DNA from: Amaurobius ferox
Taxonomy: Eukaryota; Arthropoda; Arachnida; Araneae; Amaurobiidae
Direction of reading: 5' to 3'
NCBI GenBank assembly: GCA_951213105.1
Contig: OX578145.1
Location: forward strand, 121,829,925-121,893,924
Length of the DNA: 64,000 nt
Positions 34,640 to 45,680 of the stretch are shown piece after piece (position 1 is the first letter of the stretch; each line of letters starts with the position of its first letter). The translations under genes were made by a program, and so were the position numbers. The notes under the pieces are model-generated. The model was given only the letters and a program-made list of their open reading frames with translations, was not told the DNA's origin and ran no database searches.

Positions 34640-35490
34640 ACGGGGAATGAAAATCTTGAAGAATTAATAACAAAAGAAAATATTTATGCATATCTGAGTA
34701 TAGTTTCCCCGCTAAATGCTCACAAAAATATTAGGGGTTCGAGTAACCAAACCAAAAATATTTTGGACAAGTCGGCGCAGCGGTATAAACCTCTAGTGGG
34801 TGCAAAATGTAAAACCAAAGTTGTAAGATAAAAATTCACCCTGGCGAGCACAGAGCAACCCTTGGGTTCAATAGCTCTCAAAATATTACGTTCGGAATTT
34901 TCCATTACATTGTGTTAATTAACATACTATTCACAACAGATCAAGCTTTGGTAAAAGAAAAAAAAACACAAAAGATATCAAGAGCAAAACATGCTAAATC
35001 CATTGTGAAAAACCGATTTCTATTTTCTAGAAACAAAGCTGAAAAGGACAAATATGAAAATCTGTACATTTATATTTATTATTTTTCTGTATCAGATATA
35101 AACCCACAAATCATAACAATGTTGTATATTATATTATAGATTTCCTGCCATTGTCATCATCTTAAAGCTGTTCAATATTTTTACGTCTAATTTTATCTGA
35201 AACAAGTCCTTAGCTAGTTACAATACACACACGAAAAAGAAAATGGAAGGAATGAATTACGATTGTAAGAGGATTAATAAATATCCGCAGTTAAAAAAGT
35301 CTTAACTGTACCATAGTCTTGAGAAAATTCACTGAAAACATTTTTCATGAAATTAGATAGGTTATAACTTTCCAATTAGATACAGAAATAATAACCATGT
35401 TTCACTAACTTTTGCTTATCGGCCTACCTGTATTCAGTAATCACCTGTGTAAGAAAATCGCTTTTTTGCAAACCTATTCGTGGTCGCCAT
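34640..35490. other. No gene recognised
   Basis: Overlapping short ORFs (34720-34905 minus, 34912-35139 plus) lack motifs. Confidence 0.45.
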
Positions 35491-35493
35491 ATA

Positions 35494-36239
35494 CAGGGGT
35501 TGGACAAAATAATATGAACACCTGTGAAACAAGACAGAAATCTTTATTAATAGGCTGATGGCCCTCCTTTTGCATGAATTACAGTTTGCATCCGATGTGG
35601 GATGGACAAATGCAAGTCATGCGCAGGAGTCACAGGGATACATAGCCACTCCTCCTGCAAAAAGATCGCTTATTCAGAAAGTGTCTTTGAAGGTGGAAAC
35701 CGACTGCGCAGCTTGCCCTCCAAAATACCCCAAAGGTTCAATTATATTAATTTCAGGGGACTTAGGGGGCCACACGAGGTGTTGTGCTTCACCATCGTGT
35801 TCATTAAACCAGGCTCGGACAACTCCAGCAGTGTGAATGGGAGCATTGTAGTCTTGGTATCACAGGTCGTTCATCAGGGAACAAAATTTGCACCATTGGA
35901 TGAAGGTGGTCGGCCAGAATAGTGTAATGATCCCGTTCTGTAACCCGCCCATGCAGGACAACAAGTGGATCGAGACCACAGTGCGATATCGCGCGCACCG
36001 GCAAGACGGGCCCCAGCAATCAGTCCGATTTTGAAATATGAGAGGTCAACCATAACTCAGTTTCAACGTCGCAATATATTTTGCATCCGACCGCTATCAC
36101 TGCTATACTCACAGACTGATATGTGTACATTCTCGACCGCTAGGTGACACGCTTCAACACTAGAGGGCGGGAGTATACGATAGGTTTCCCTTGAGCATCG
36201 TTGTTAGACAGGTGGTCATATTATTTTATCCAACCCCTG
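35494..36239 (-). mobile_element. Internally deleted Tc1-like element
   Basis: Terminal inverted repeats start CAGGGGTTGGACAAAATAAT on the left and match the right end in reverse. Sequence is collinear with 43642-44965 except that ~525 bp, corresponding to 44135-44652, are missing (junction near 35990). The left flank is TA. The right flank is CA, presumably a mutated TA. It keeps both ends of the transposase gene but not its middle. It also preserves the empty site of the 64-bp insertion found in the longer copy. Confidence 0.9.
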
Positions 36240-37155
36240 CACAAGTTTCAATGTATACATACATACCGCACCCTTGCTTCAAGAGTGGCACAACTCAAAT
36301 TGTAGTATAACTTTTGAATTGTTAATTATTGCTATGGTAAAATTGTGCGAATATTGATATATCAAACAGCTAGAGTGTATGAATTTAGCATTATAATTGG
36401 TCAACATAAATAACAGGAAGTTGACCAAAGTATAAAAATTTTATCCTGTGATTATAAAAAGAATAGTTGAGTGACGTTTGAAATCTAGAATCGCTAGCTT
36501 TAATTGTTTTATTTTGCCTAGGGAATAGCAACACAAGGGACAAAATGAAATGAAAAGGGACTTGTAATCGTAACTGTGAATAACTTGTTTCGTTTCGCTT
36601 TGAGTTATCGTTGAAAATGAGACCACCCTTCCCCTGGAGAAGCGTACCCCACAGATTAAAAATATATTAAATTTTAATCAATAACTCGACGAACAAGCCT
36701 ATAGAATCATTACAATTGACCTAAATCATTATAGCTGATCTACATCCAGTCGGTGACGGTCATTGTCATAAAGAGCTACATCTCCACCGATCAATTTACA
36801 ATTACAATATTATTTCGTTTTTGTTTAATATATCCCTCCTCTCCCACATATCCCATTAACTTCGCTCGCCTATGTATGAAGCTAAGAGCTTTATTTTTTC
36901 ACAACGATAAATTAATTTTCTTTTGTTTTAATTGAGTTATTTCAACATTCTAAAAATTCTAATCACTTCTTGAAATGAGTTTTCATTGTTTTTTTTACTA
37001 AATTTATGTAGTTGTGCCACTTTTGTTGCAATTGTGCGATATTTGACAATAGAAGTCAGACAAAAAACATCAATACTCAAGAACACGGTTTGTCAAAACA
37101 AAAACTTATTTATTACATGTTTTCATATTTTTTACAAACATATTTTGTCTTTTAT
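36240..37155. other. 3' flank of gene member C, no gene recognised
   Basis: No similarity to the 3' flanks of members A and B was noticed. Short ORFs at 36441-36626, 36753-36935 and 36986-37270 have no motifs. Confidence 0.45.
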
Positions 37156-39495
37156 CTACTCTTTTTTTAATTTCTTACATGTCTTTTCTTCGAATTCCTC
37201 CCTTTGGTTTATTACCTTACCATCTGGCTGTTTGCTTGTTATTTCACTGATTCGATCTTTAATTAACTGATCCCATATTTCCAACATTTGCTGTCTATTT
37301 ATGCTGAGATTATTTTTTATTGCGCTTATTACCTTTGTTGATTTCATATTTTTATCATCGTTTATATATGTGTCCAATTCCTCTTTAAAACTTATCGCAC
37401 TTTCGACATTCAATAAACCCCACTTTAAATCAAGAGGAATAACATTTGTACCTTCATTCTGCAGCAAATTAAAAATGGTGCTTTGAACGTTATGCATAGC
37501 GTCTTCTTTTACCAGTTCGATTGCTACCCCTTCTGGATTGTATCCATACCATTTCATGAAAAAGTCGGCATTTTTCCATAGTTTTCGCTTAATCAAGTGT
37601 GTTAACATCCAGTTGAAATCTCTGTCAGGAAAATGCTTTTGCTTAAATGCATTTATAATTTCCTCCGATTCAAAGGCCCAGGACAGGAATCGTGTTAAAT
37701 CCTCACATTGCGAACTTTTCAAAATAGTATGGCATATATCTTTAGCGAAATATTCAAGAAACTCTTCTTTAAATTGATATCGAGCATCTTCAGATTCTAA
37801 ACAATACTCCAGAATTCTATCCACGCAATCCATTTGCAAGTTTTCCAGTAGCAATCTTATTGCTCTCGTGGGATCTAATGCACTGATAAGATTACATTTA
37901 ATTTCATTTATTTCTGCTGAAGATAAATATCCCCAACAAGACAAAAAATTCACATATTCTTCTTTCTCTCGCGATAGAATATGAAAACATACACGATTTC
38001 CTGTACAAGACGTCAAAAACTTCTTTTTGAAATCTAGTATTTCGGCTTTTGGCAAACAATATGCTAACATCAAATCAAGTGTTTCGCATTTCTTGTATTC
38101 AATTAAATATCCACAAAATTGTTCTCCACAGTTGGAATGTATAAATGAATGCATTTCTTCTGCTGAGGCGTATTGTAAAATATGTTGAATAATTTCTATA
38201 CATTTTTGCTCAAAAGGCTTCTTTTTTATCACCGCCAAACACAATTTTTCAGCTACATTATTTACGTTAGATTCACTACCAGATCGATTTTTAAATATGT
38301 AGTGCTTGAAGTGCAATGGGCTTTCTTTTAATACCTCCAGTAATAAGTGAGCATAATTGTAATCCTGACATGTTTCACCTGATACATACCTATTACCTAA
38401 CGTTAATAATAACTGGGTATAGTGAGCTTCAGGTAATATACCCCACAACTTGTTAATAACAGACATAAAATAGCACTGATTAGGAGATTGTAGAAAACAA
38501 TCAAATACACGACAAGTGTCTTTGAATGTCTTTTGGAAAAATTTTACCTTTTGCTCTACGGACATCTGAGAAAAAAGAAAATATAAAATATCGCTATAAT
38601 GTGCTGGCATTGAGCACCATTTTTTAAATTTCAATATCTGAAGCTCCCAATGTTCGCATATTTTAACAGCATGTATTTTTCTATATTCCTTTGTTTCTTT
38701 AAAATAAGAGACTATTTCATTTGATTCCCTTATATTACCATACTGTAAGATTGCCCATAGTGCAGCTGTAACAATATATTCTTGTTTTTTAATTTCGCTT
38801 AGAACATCCCAGCAATAGACAACCGCTGTTCTATGCCCTTCTCTAACAGCTTTCTCAAAGCTTTGTTGCCAGAACAAATCATTACGTTCATCGGATTCTT
38901 CCACATTCCGTATCAAATAGTTTGACCATAGCTTGACTAAGTTCATCTGTCTTTCGTAGCAAAATTGCCTCCGATCTTCCAATGGAATTCGATTCCACAG
39001 ATGTCGAACAAATGTCTCCAAAAAATGTAAACACGCTATTCGGTAGCGCTTAAGTTCTGGTATTCTCTCATCTTGCACTAAGCGTTCTGCTACATGTTTT
39101 TCATTTATTCTTCCTTCTGCTGTCCAATCAGATGGCATCAAAAACTTATCAACAACATGAGGAGCCATTTCAAGCATTATTTCATGCTCCTTGTTCCAGT
39201 CAAATAACCTAGTAGCTATTTTCCGTATCCGGAGGATTAATTGTGCATTAAGCGCAGGTGGAAGAAGAGTTTCGCATATGACAGAAGATTGCTCTGTTAT
39301 GGAATTGATTAACACTGTGAAAGAATAGAAATCTTCATCATCTGGTTTCAAGGTAAATATTATGTGTTTCTTTATATCGGGATATTGACATAGTTGAATG
39401 GCTATTTTCGTTAGTACCTGCTCTTTTAATGAAACAGGGCCATTTGTATACCCTTCTAACAACCTTTCGGACAGAAACTGATCTGTTATGCTCAT
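37156..39495 (-). CDS. Uncharacterised spider-family protein, member C (779 aa)
   Basis: This is a diverged paralogue of 3417-5825 and 23232-25631. Shared landmarks are SLKEQVLTKIA near residue 22, SDWTAEGRIN, FWQQSFEKAV, an SMPAHYSDILYFL block (A has PMPTHYKDIFYFL) and a C-terminal NRQQMLEIWDQLIKD helix. I start it at ATG 39495, because the frame upstream opens only to a GTG. The C-terminus carries a longer Lys/Glu-rich tail (EFEEKTCKKLKKE). The single exon is open throughout. Composition suggests an all-helical soluble protein. No signal peptide or membrane span is visible, and the function is unknown. Unlike A and B it lacks the shared flanking sequences, so it represents an older duplication or an independent location. 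Confidence 0.8.
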   Translation of the reverse strand: MSITDQFLSERLLEGYTNGPVSLKEQVLTKIAIQLCQYPDIKKHIIFTLKPDDEDFYSFTVLINSITEQSSVICETLLPPALNAQLILRIRKIATRLFDWNKEHEIMLEMAPHVVDKFLMPSDWTAEGRINEKHVAERLVQDERIPELKRYRIACLHFLETFVRHLWNRIPLEDRRQFCYERQMNLVKLWSNYLIRNVEESDERNDLFWQQSFEKAVREGHRTAVVYCWDVLSEIKKQEYIVTAALWAILQYGNIRESNEIVSYFKETKEYRKIHAVKICEHWELQILKFKKWCSMPAHYSDILYFLFSQMSVEQKVKFFQKTFKDTCRVFDCFLQSPNQCYFMSVINKLWGILPEAHYTQLLLTLGNRYVSGETCQDYNYAHLLLEVLKESPLHFKHYIFKNRSGSESNVNNVAEKLCLAVIKKKPFEQKCIEIIQHILQYASAEEMHSFIHSNCGEQFCGYLIEYKKCETLDLMLAYCLPKAEILDFKKKFLTSCTGNRVCFHILSREKEEYVNFLSCWGYLSSAEINEIKCNLISALDPTRAIRLLLENLQMDCVDRILEYCLESEDARYQFKEEFLEYFAKDICHTILKSSQCEDLTRFLSWAFESEEIINAFKQKHFPDRDFNWMLTHLIKRKLWKNADFFMKWYGYNPEGVAIELVKEDAMHNVQSTIFNLLQNEGTNVIPLDLKWGLLNVESAISFKEELDTYINDDKNMKSTKVISAIKNNLSINRQQMLEIWDQLIKDRISEITSKQPDGKVINQREEFEEKTCKKLKKE

Positions 39496-39499
39496 GTTC

Positions 39500-40850
39500 A
39501 AATCGAATTTTATCACAATTATTTCAGATGTGCATTCATAATATTTGTTTATAAAAACTTCTCTATTTACAGAAATTTAATGTTTCGTACTTTATGCATA
39601 GATTTATAATTATTATAAACAGATGGATATTTTTTCTTTAAAGAAAGAAAGCCTGTCCTGGATGTAAAATGTTGCCATGTGATAATCCGTCTGGTGTAAA
39701 CAATGTTGAAAAAATAAAATAGAACTCCACTGTAGTTGTTGAGTTCCAATAAGTACACATTGCGAAGTGTTCTTCTGACCGAGTAATTCGAAAAGTAGAA
39801 ATCTAAATAGAATTTTCTGAGCAATTTAATTCTAAGTTCGTTTTTCGTTGGTATTCCAATCTGCTGCTCAAAACTTTTTAGAACAACTTGAATTCCGAAC
39901 TATTATGCGTATAAGGGAAAACTTTATTTACCGAAATAAATCTAAAACGCATAAAATGTCAGTTGTCTGGGCACTAAATGAAAATCGATGAAAGTGTTCA
40001 AGTAGTTACACTTCTCCTTCTCCTAATAAAATCATAATTCTCAACAAAATTATTAAAAACGCTCGACAAGTTTCATTAACACATTTCTTTGATTTCTAAT
40101 CTTTGAAAATATTTAGATAAGATTTAAACTAATATTTGATGCCGGTCTAGTAGTATGACTCGAAGTCGTACTTACCGATATGGCCGACGAGATTTTGATG
40201 TCTGTAAATTTGAGAGAGAAAGCACAATTGATCTTTATTTGCAAGTAACAGTTACGGCCACTTTTTTGGAAGCGATTATTGAGATTATTATTCCAGATCA
40301 AGCCCGGGGAAACCAATTATTTACCAGCAAAAATTGGTATGCTTTTTGATGGTGTTCTTTGATTTGACGTAGTACATTACATAGAAGAAAGAGGTAACAC
40401 TGAGACGCGAATTCATGCTGTAAAAGGCATCACTTATGCATTTAATGAAATTGTATCAAAGATTTTGAACACATGATGAAAATATTGAAGAGAGGAATGC
40501 AAGATGAGTTGTTTCTTTGATAAAAACCTTGTTGAGTGACTCAGCTACTTCCAAACTCCAGGCAGCAAAGATGGCTTGCACAAGACTGTACTGTAAAAAA
40601 AATAAAATCGGAATAATTACAGAAATACTTTCTTTTTTTAATAAAGAAAAAGTATCGCAATTTTAATAAGAAACAAGGAAGTGGGGTATTCAGAGGTCTG
40701 TTACTCGGGGGAGCTAAAATTTTCGAATGTCCCTTTTAATTCCGTTTAATGTATGAATCCTCTTAATTGTACTAATATTTAATCTTGACAAAGACCGGTA
40801 CAGGCTCTCAAAACAGCCGCCTTAAAAGAAAATTCTTCTCAGTTAAGTTC
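39500..40850. other. 5' flank of member C, no gene recognised
   Basis: Only short ORFs without motifs are present (39567-39824, 40113-40349). Confidence 0.45.
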
Positions 40851-40854
40851 TGTG

Positions 40855-42635
40855 TCGCGGTCGATACTAAAAGCGTTCAAAGTTTTAGTTTTTTATGTCA
40901 CCAGATAGATTCTGGAGGGCCTGGAAAAACTTGAATCAACTTGACCCCCCCAGAACTCATCCATTTTGTTGGCGCCTCAGTGTAATTTTCTGTATCTGGT
41001 TGGCGCGCTTCGCACAATGTTCGCAATCGCTTGGCGATATTCTGTTAATAGTCACTATAGCTTTGTGCTCAAAGGCAGCATGTCCGAAAGCGCCCTCATG
41101 GTTGGTATATTCGTGTATCTCATAGTATTTCATGAATTGTAGTTATTTTGTAATCATGTATAGTCCATTTATAAACAAAAATTAGTAAGCACAGTTTCTC
41201 TTGAATTTGTTTTGGTCCACCAGCAGTCACGCCACAACACATTTCGTTATTCTATACTGTGGCGAAGCTGCATTGCGCCTCTCTATGCTACGAAAGACAT
41301 CCCCGATTATAACTCCCGGACCCGCAGAATTTTTTTGGCCAACGGTCATAATACGGGCGTACGATACTCTAGTTTCCGTGTTCGAACCTATCCCCCACCA
41401 TCGGGGACGTGTGGCCCCCCGCAACACTATAAGTGTGCATAGATTCACACTTCTAGGTCCTCGATTGGGCTTTTGTAGGGTCAGCAGTCTTTTTGCTCCG
41501 CCCACCATTTCTCTGCCCACAGAGGAAATAAATAATCCGGCTCAGTTAGTTTCTGTCCTGCCGTTAATACTATAAGTGCTCAAAGATCCAATCTTCTGGC
41601 TCATCAAGTAGATTTTTTAAGGTCTGTTAAAAGTTTTCCAAACATAAATAAAATTGGAATGTGGATTTACTCGAACTTCTCATACCAGAATCCATCTTCA
41701 AGTAGCTTGTGATTTTTTTAATTTAGTTTTATTTATTAATTTATTTATTTAATTATTTATTTTTTTGCACATTTTCCAAAAAAAAGAAATTTGAAAATAT
41801 TGTTGTACAAAAAGATCCCAATGTAAAAGGTTATCACTCATTTTATAGGGCTGGGACATATATTTCAATTGTAATGTTAAGTTTGACAATGTACCCCCTC
41901 CCCCCCTCAAGTGGCTAAGAACGTCAGGAACACAAAAATTAAATTTCTGCTATTTTTCACTACAGTGATTGAAACAATTAAGTTTCGTGGTCATTGAAGT
42001 AAGCAACTCCATTTATGCGTGATTATATCAATTTTTTTTCCTATTCTGCAATGTTAAGAAAATAGAAAATTTCGACGTTTTCACTCGAATTTACAAAAAC
42101 TCTAATTCTAGACTTTTGCTAAAAAAAAGTTTCGTGAAAATCCATTGTTATTTGGGGCAGTTATCCTATACACAAGAAATCGACCGCAGACAGACAGACG
42201 GACATCGATCTAAAAACAATCAAAGCGTGTTCAGGAATTTATAAAACATATATTGGCATCAACATCTCGATATCGAAAATTTTCGTGATAACAATACTTT
42301 CTCAATACTACTTATCTATGTATTGAGAAAGTAAAAATGTCTCCGTTTATACGGGGGAAGGGGGGAATGACATAGTGCGAATTCGGTTCTGTCTCATGGT
42401 CGATACTATAAAAGTGTGCATAAATTCAGCTCTTCAGCTCATCCGGTGGCTTCTGAGGGAGTATAGAAAGACTTTTGCATCGCCATTTTCTCTGACACAC
42501 CTCATTCGCGAAAGAAATCGAAAATCCGTCTCCGTTAGGTTCTTTCTCGTACTTTAGACTATAAGTGTGCAAAGTTTCAGACCTTTAGGTTACCAGAATG
42601 GCAGGAATCCAGAAGGTCTGGAAAGGCAAAACCAC
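40855..42635 (+). repeat. Cluster of diverged ACTATAAGTGTGCA-type units
   Basis: Units near 40863-40935, 41425-41530, 41567-41640 and 42400-42635 share a GATACTATAAGTGTGCA-like start, a CAG.CCTTTAGGT.ACCAGA block and a TTTTGC.TCGCCATTTTCTCTG block. The two at 42400-42635 are head to tail at about 155 bp. ORFs at 41201-41575 lie across this repeat and are not credible genes. Confidence 0.6.
41640..42070 (+). repeat. Interspersed repeat, partner of 52600-52995
   Basis: Shared blocks are CATACCAGAA.CCA.TTT.AAGTAGCT, TTATTTATTTATTT, TTGACAATGTA, GACGTCAGGAACACAA (here AACGTCAGGAACACAA) and TTTTTCACTACA.TGATTGAAAC. Confidence 0.75.
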
Positions 42636-42640
42636 GTTAG

Positions 42641-42857
42641 ACAATTATTGTATAGATATTTGTTGATTGATATTCAGTTCACTATCACATTTAGTATACA
42701 TTTACATCCAATAAATAAAGGTTTTCTTTACTTATGTTGATTATAATTACAATTATTGTATAGATATTTGTTGATTGATATTCAGTTCATTATCACATTT
42801 AGTATACATTTACATCCAATAAATAAAGGTTTTTCTTTACATATTTTGATTATAATT
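42641..42857 (+). repeat. Direct tandem duplication of 108 bp
   Basis: 42641-42748 is followed at 42749 by a near-identical copy (a C/T change, one extra T and minor end differences). Both copies include CCAATAAATAAAGGTTTT. Confidence 0.95.
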
Positions 42858-42999
42858 AATAAACTATATACATTAAATGGAGTTGATTTTATAATCTGTG
42901 GACTTTCTAATACATGCTTATGCTAATTCTGAGAAAAATAGATATGAATGATTATTTTAATTAAATTTTTAAAAAATCATTAAAAAATTAGAACGTTCA

Positions 43000-43460
43000 T
43001 CACTGTTGCGTAAGTGGTCATTAATTTTTCATTACAAAACAAATGACAGAAATTTTAGAACTCTAATGTGAACCGTTTCTCAAGATATTGCACATTTTAA
43101 AAAATATATTTATAAAAAAAAAAAAATCAAATAAGACTCCAACAGTATTAACTATTGTAAAATATGTTCACTTTTCATATGTAATATTATGCGATAAATT
43201 TACTAGCATCATTCTCGTGGATCTAAATAATTCTATTCACGAAAGAAGATACTTTGGGCAAAAGTTTTGTATTCTGACGCATAACAATTCGCCAACTAAT
43301 TTATATATATAACAAAAGTCATTTTCCTAAACGCCTGGAGATAAATTTGGCGACTAATTCACAGAAATATAGCCAACTTTGTTATATTTCGCCCCAGGTC
43401 GACGAAATTATCATCAACATTGCAAAAATGACGCTGAATTAACGAAAATACTGTCAAATT
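43000..43460 (-). repeat. Repeat module with ~220-bp family sequence
   Basis: 43010-43280 resembles 29420-29630 (the ACTTTTCATATGTAATATTATGCGATAAATTT block). 43320-43450 holds CGCCAA/GACGAAATTATC-type blocks of the tandem family in reverse orientation. Confidence 0.6.
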
Positions 43461-43810
43461 GATAGATTACTATACTGTTTATTGCTGATGCTATCGATAT
43501 TGATAACTGTCAATTTAGAGATATTGATAACTGTCATAAAATATAAGTTTGGTAATTCGAAATATATCTGCATGGTGTCATCCGAAAAAGAGACAAATAT
43601 ACAATTGCACCTTAAAAACATTGTGCAATAGACATTATATACAGGGTTGGGCAAAATAATATGAACACCTTTGAAATGAGACAAAATCCTTATTAATAGG
43701 CTGATGGCCTTCCTTTTGCATGAATTACAGCTCGTATCCGACGTGGGATGGACATTACAAGTCCTGCACAAGAGTCACACGGATACGTAGCCACTCCTGC
43801 AAGAAGGTCG

Positions 43811-44710
43811 CTAATTTAGAAGTGTCCTTGGTGGTGGAAACCGATTGCGCAGCTTGCACTCCAAAATACCCCACAAAGGCTCGATTATATTAAGATCAGG
43901 GGACGGCAGGGGCCACACCAGGTGTTGTACTTCATCATAGTGTTCATTAAACCAGTCTCGGATAATTCCAGCAGTGTGAATGAGAGCATTATCGTCTTGG
44001 TACACAGGTCGTTCATCAGGGAACACAGTTTGCACCACTGGATAAAGATGAACAGCCAGAACAGTGACATAATCCCGTGCTGTAACCCGCCAATGCATGA
44101 TAACAATGGGGGCGAGACCACAGTGCGACATCGCGCCCCACAACATCACTGATCCCCCTCCTTGCTGAACAGTAGGGAGACAGTCAACATGATAGGCTTC
44201 TGCTGGCGTTCTCCAAACGTAAATACGTCCGTTGATCTGGAATAATGTGAACGAGGATTCGTCTGCCCAGATGGCATTCTCTTGCTGTTGTGTCCAATTT
44301 TTTTGCTCGTCACACCATTTTCGTCGTTTCAAGGTATTGCATGGTGTAATCAATGGTTTTGGAATCTCCGCTCTACCGTCAATCTTTGCCGCATGCAGTT
44401 CACACTGGATAGTTTTTGATGATACAGCTTCCTGTAGATGTGTGTTCATATCAGATGTTATCTGGAATGTTGTTGTCTTGTGCGTTCTGGCCACAATTCG
44501 CTTCAACGCTCGTCTGACTATCAATCGGCTTCGACCGTCGGCCACTGTTGAGCTTGGCAGATGATGTCTTCTCTGTTTGATATAGACTGTCATTACAGTC
44601 GACACGGCATTTCTCCCGACAGCAACAAGGGTGGCCGTTTTCGTTACTGAGGCTCCGGCAAGACGGGTCCAAACAATCATTTCTGTTTTGGTATCTGAGA
44701 GGTCAGCCAT
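43811..44710 (-). CDS. Tc1-like transposase, C-terminally frameshifted
   Basis: The protein cuts and pastes its own element at TA sites. The N-terminal ~110 residues form the helix-turn-helix DNA-binding region. The catalytic core has WADESSF (first Asp, about residue 150), QDDNALIH (second Asp) and SPDLNIIEPLW (Glu). Thirty-six residues lie between the second Asp and the Glu, the DD36E spacing of the Incomer-like Tc1 lineage. It starts at ATG 44710 (MADLSDTKTE). The frame ends at residue 299. The next ~30 codons continue in another frame with an EEWL-like helix, so a frameshift near 43825 removed the normal end. The core looks intact, but the tail loss probably inactivates it. Confidence 0.88.
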   Translation of the reverse strand: MADLSDTKTEMIVWTRLAGASVTKTATLVAVGRNAVSTVMTVYIKQRRHHLPSSTVADGRSRLIVRRALKRIVARTHKTTTFQITSDMNTHLQEAVSSKTIQCELHAAKIDGRAEIPKPLITPCNTLKRRKWCDEQKNWTQQQENAIWADESSFTLFQINGRIYVWRTPAEAYHVDCLPTVQQGGGSVMLWGAMSHCGLAPIVIMHWRVTARDYVTVLAVHLYPVVQTVFPDERPVYQDDNALIHTAGIIRDWFNEHYDEVQHLVWPLPSPDLNIIEPLWGILECKLRNRFPPPRTLLN

Positions 44711-44769
44711 AACGAAGTTTTAACGCCGCAATATATTATGCATCCAACCGCTATCACAGCTACACACAG

Positions 44770-44853
44770 ACTAATGTGTTGAAGACCCAGACAGTCCGAC
44801 TCATCCTGAGGACTTGAGCAACCATTTGGACGGCCGGGCACATACTAATGTGT
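44770..44853 (+). mobile_element. 64-bp ultra-short dispersed element, copy A, with 10-bp target duplications
   Basis: The insert 44780-44843 begins TGAAGACCCAGAC and lies between two perfect copies of ACTAATGTGT (44770-44779 and 44844-44853). The empty site is seen in the sister Tc1 copy near 36112-36128, where the sequence reads CAGACTGATATGTGTACATT without insert. Confidence 0.93.
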
Positions 44854-44989
44854 GTATATTCTCGCCCGCTAGGTGGCACGCTTCACTAGAGGGCGGGAGC
44901 ATGCGACAGGTTTTTCTTGAGTATTGTTATTACACAGTTATTCATATTATTTTGTCCAACTCCTGTATGTAATATAAGCTACAATAGTT

Positions 44990-45440
44990 CAGGGAAAAGA
45001 CATTTCACATTACCCAAAATCTACTTTATTATATGACACTCGAAACATATGTAGTTAATAAGCCGGCCGAGCTCCTGATCAGCTCTCAAGAAATCTCAAT
45101 GCAGTCTGCGTTGGTTTACACAATGTAGTTACATCGGAGGAGGAGGAAAATGGCGGTATGAGAAAGATGCTGCCTTCGAATTCTTTATTCTTTAAAAATG
45201 TGATGGGGAAGCAGTTTCATATGAGAAAGTTTACGCAGAGGTTAAGATTAGTGGCCATATATGGTATGGTCGAGGAAAAGTGCTGGCAGACTTTGTTAAT
45301 ATTAGTGGCGTGGAATAGAATTTAATATGGCTGCAATACGTGTTGGACATGAAATCGGAATTTGGAATAATAATTATGAAAGAAAAGGTCGCGTTATTGA
45401 GGAAAGCTTAAAATTTCTGTATCATATCCCAACCCCTCCA
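44990..45440 (+). repeat. Unidentified repeat with coding remnant, copy 1
   Basis: It is closely similar to 48935-49420 in the same orientation (AAGAAATCTCAATGCAGTCT, AGCAGTTTCATATGAGAAAG, ATTAGTGGCGTGG blocks). In pieces of frame it translates to KCDGEAVSYEKVYAEV, ...LADFVNISG, and GHEIGIWNNNYERKGRVI, so a protein-coding source is likely. I do not recognise the protein. Confidence 0.7.
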
Positions 45441-45680
45441 AAAACAAAAGGCTTGGGCATAGACACACTTCATGCCCAAGGCTTTTCAAAGTATAACATT
45501 TCAATATAAAATCAAAAGTAAAATTTATAATATAAAAAGCAGTAAAAATGTAAATATTTACAAACCTGAGAACTCTATTTCCTAAATTACAACACAATTA
45601 TGAAGATTCTTTCCTTAATAATTACAAATAATTTTCTCAGACAAATGATACAGTATCATAATAGTTCAATAAATTATTTT

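Larger units (their letters stand above)
43642..44965 (-). mobile_element. Tc1-like transposon (DD36E spacing)
   Basis: The element starts CAGGGTTGGGCAAAATAATA and ends with the inverted form of CAGGAGTTGGACAAAATAAT, flanked by TA on both sides (43640-43641 and 44966-44967). It carries a transposase on the minus strand and a 64-bp foreign insertion at 44780. A deleted relative lies at 35494-36239. Confidence 0.93.

Noticed and set aside
41201..41575. Overlapping ORFs on both strands of 76-124 codons
   Set aside because: They lie on a repeat cluster, conflict with each other and show no protein-like conservation between repeat units.
44780..44843. Hammerhead ribozyme in the ultra-short element
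   Set aside because: A GATGAGTC word resembles part of the hammerhead core, but the full CUGAUGA and GAAA core segments are absent in all three copies.
44780..44843. tRNA-derived SINE
   Set aside because: No convincing A box or B box (GGTTCGANTCC) can be placed in either orientation in any copy.
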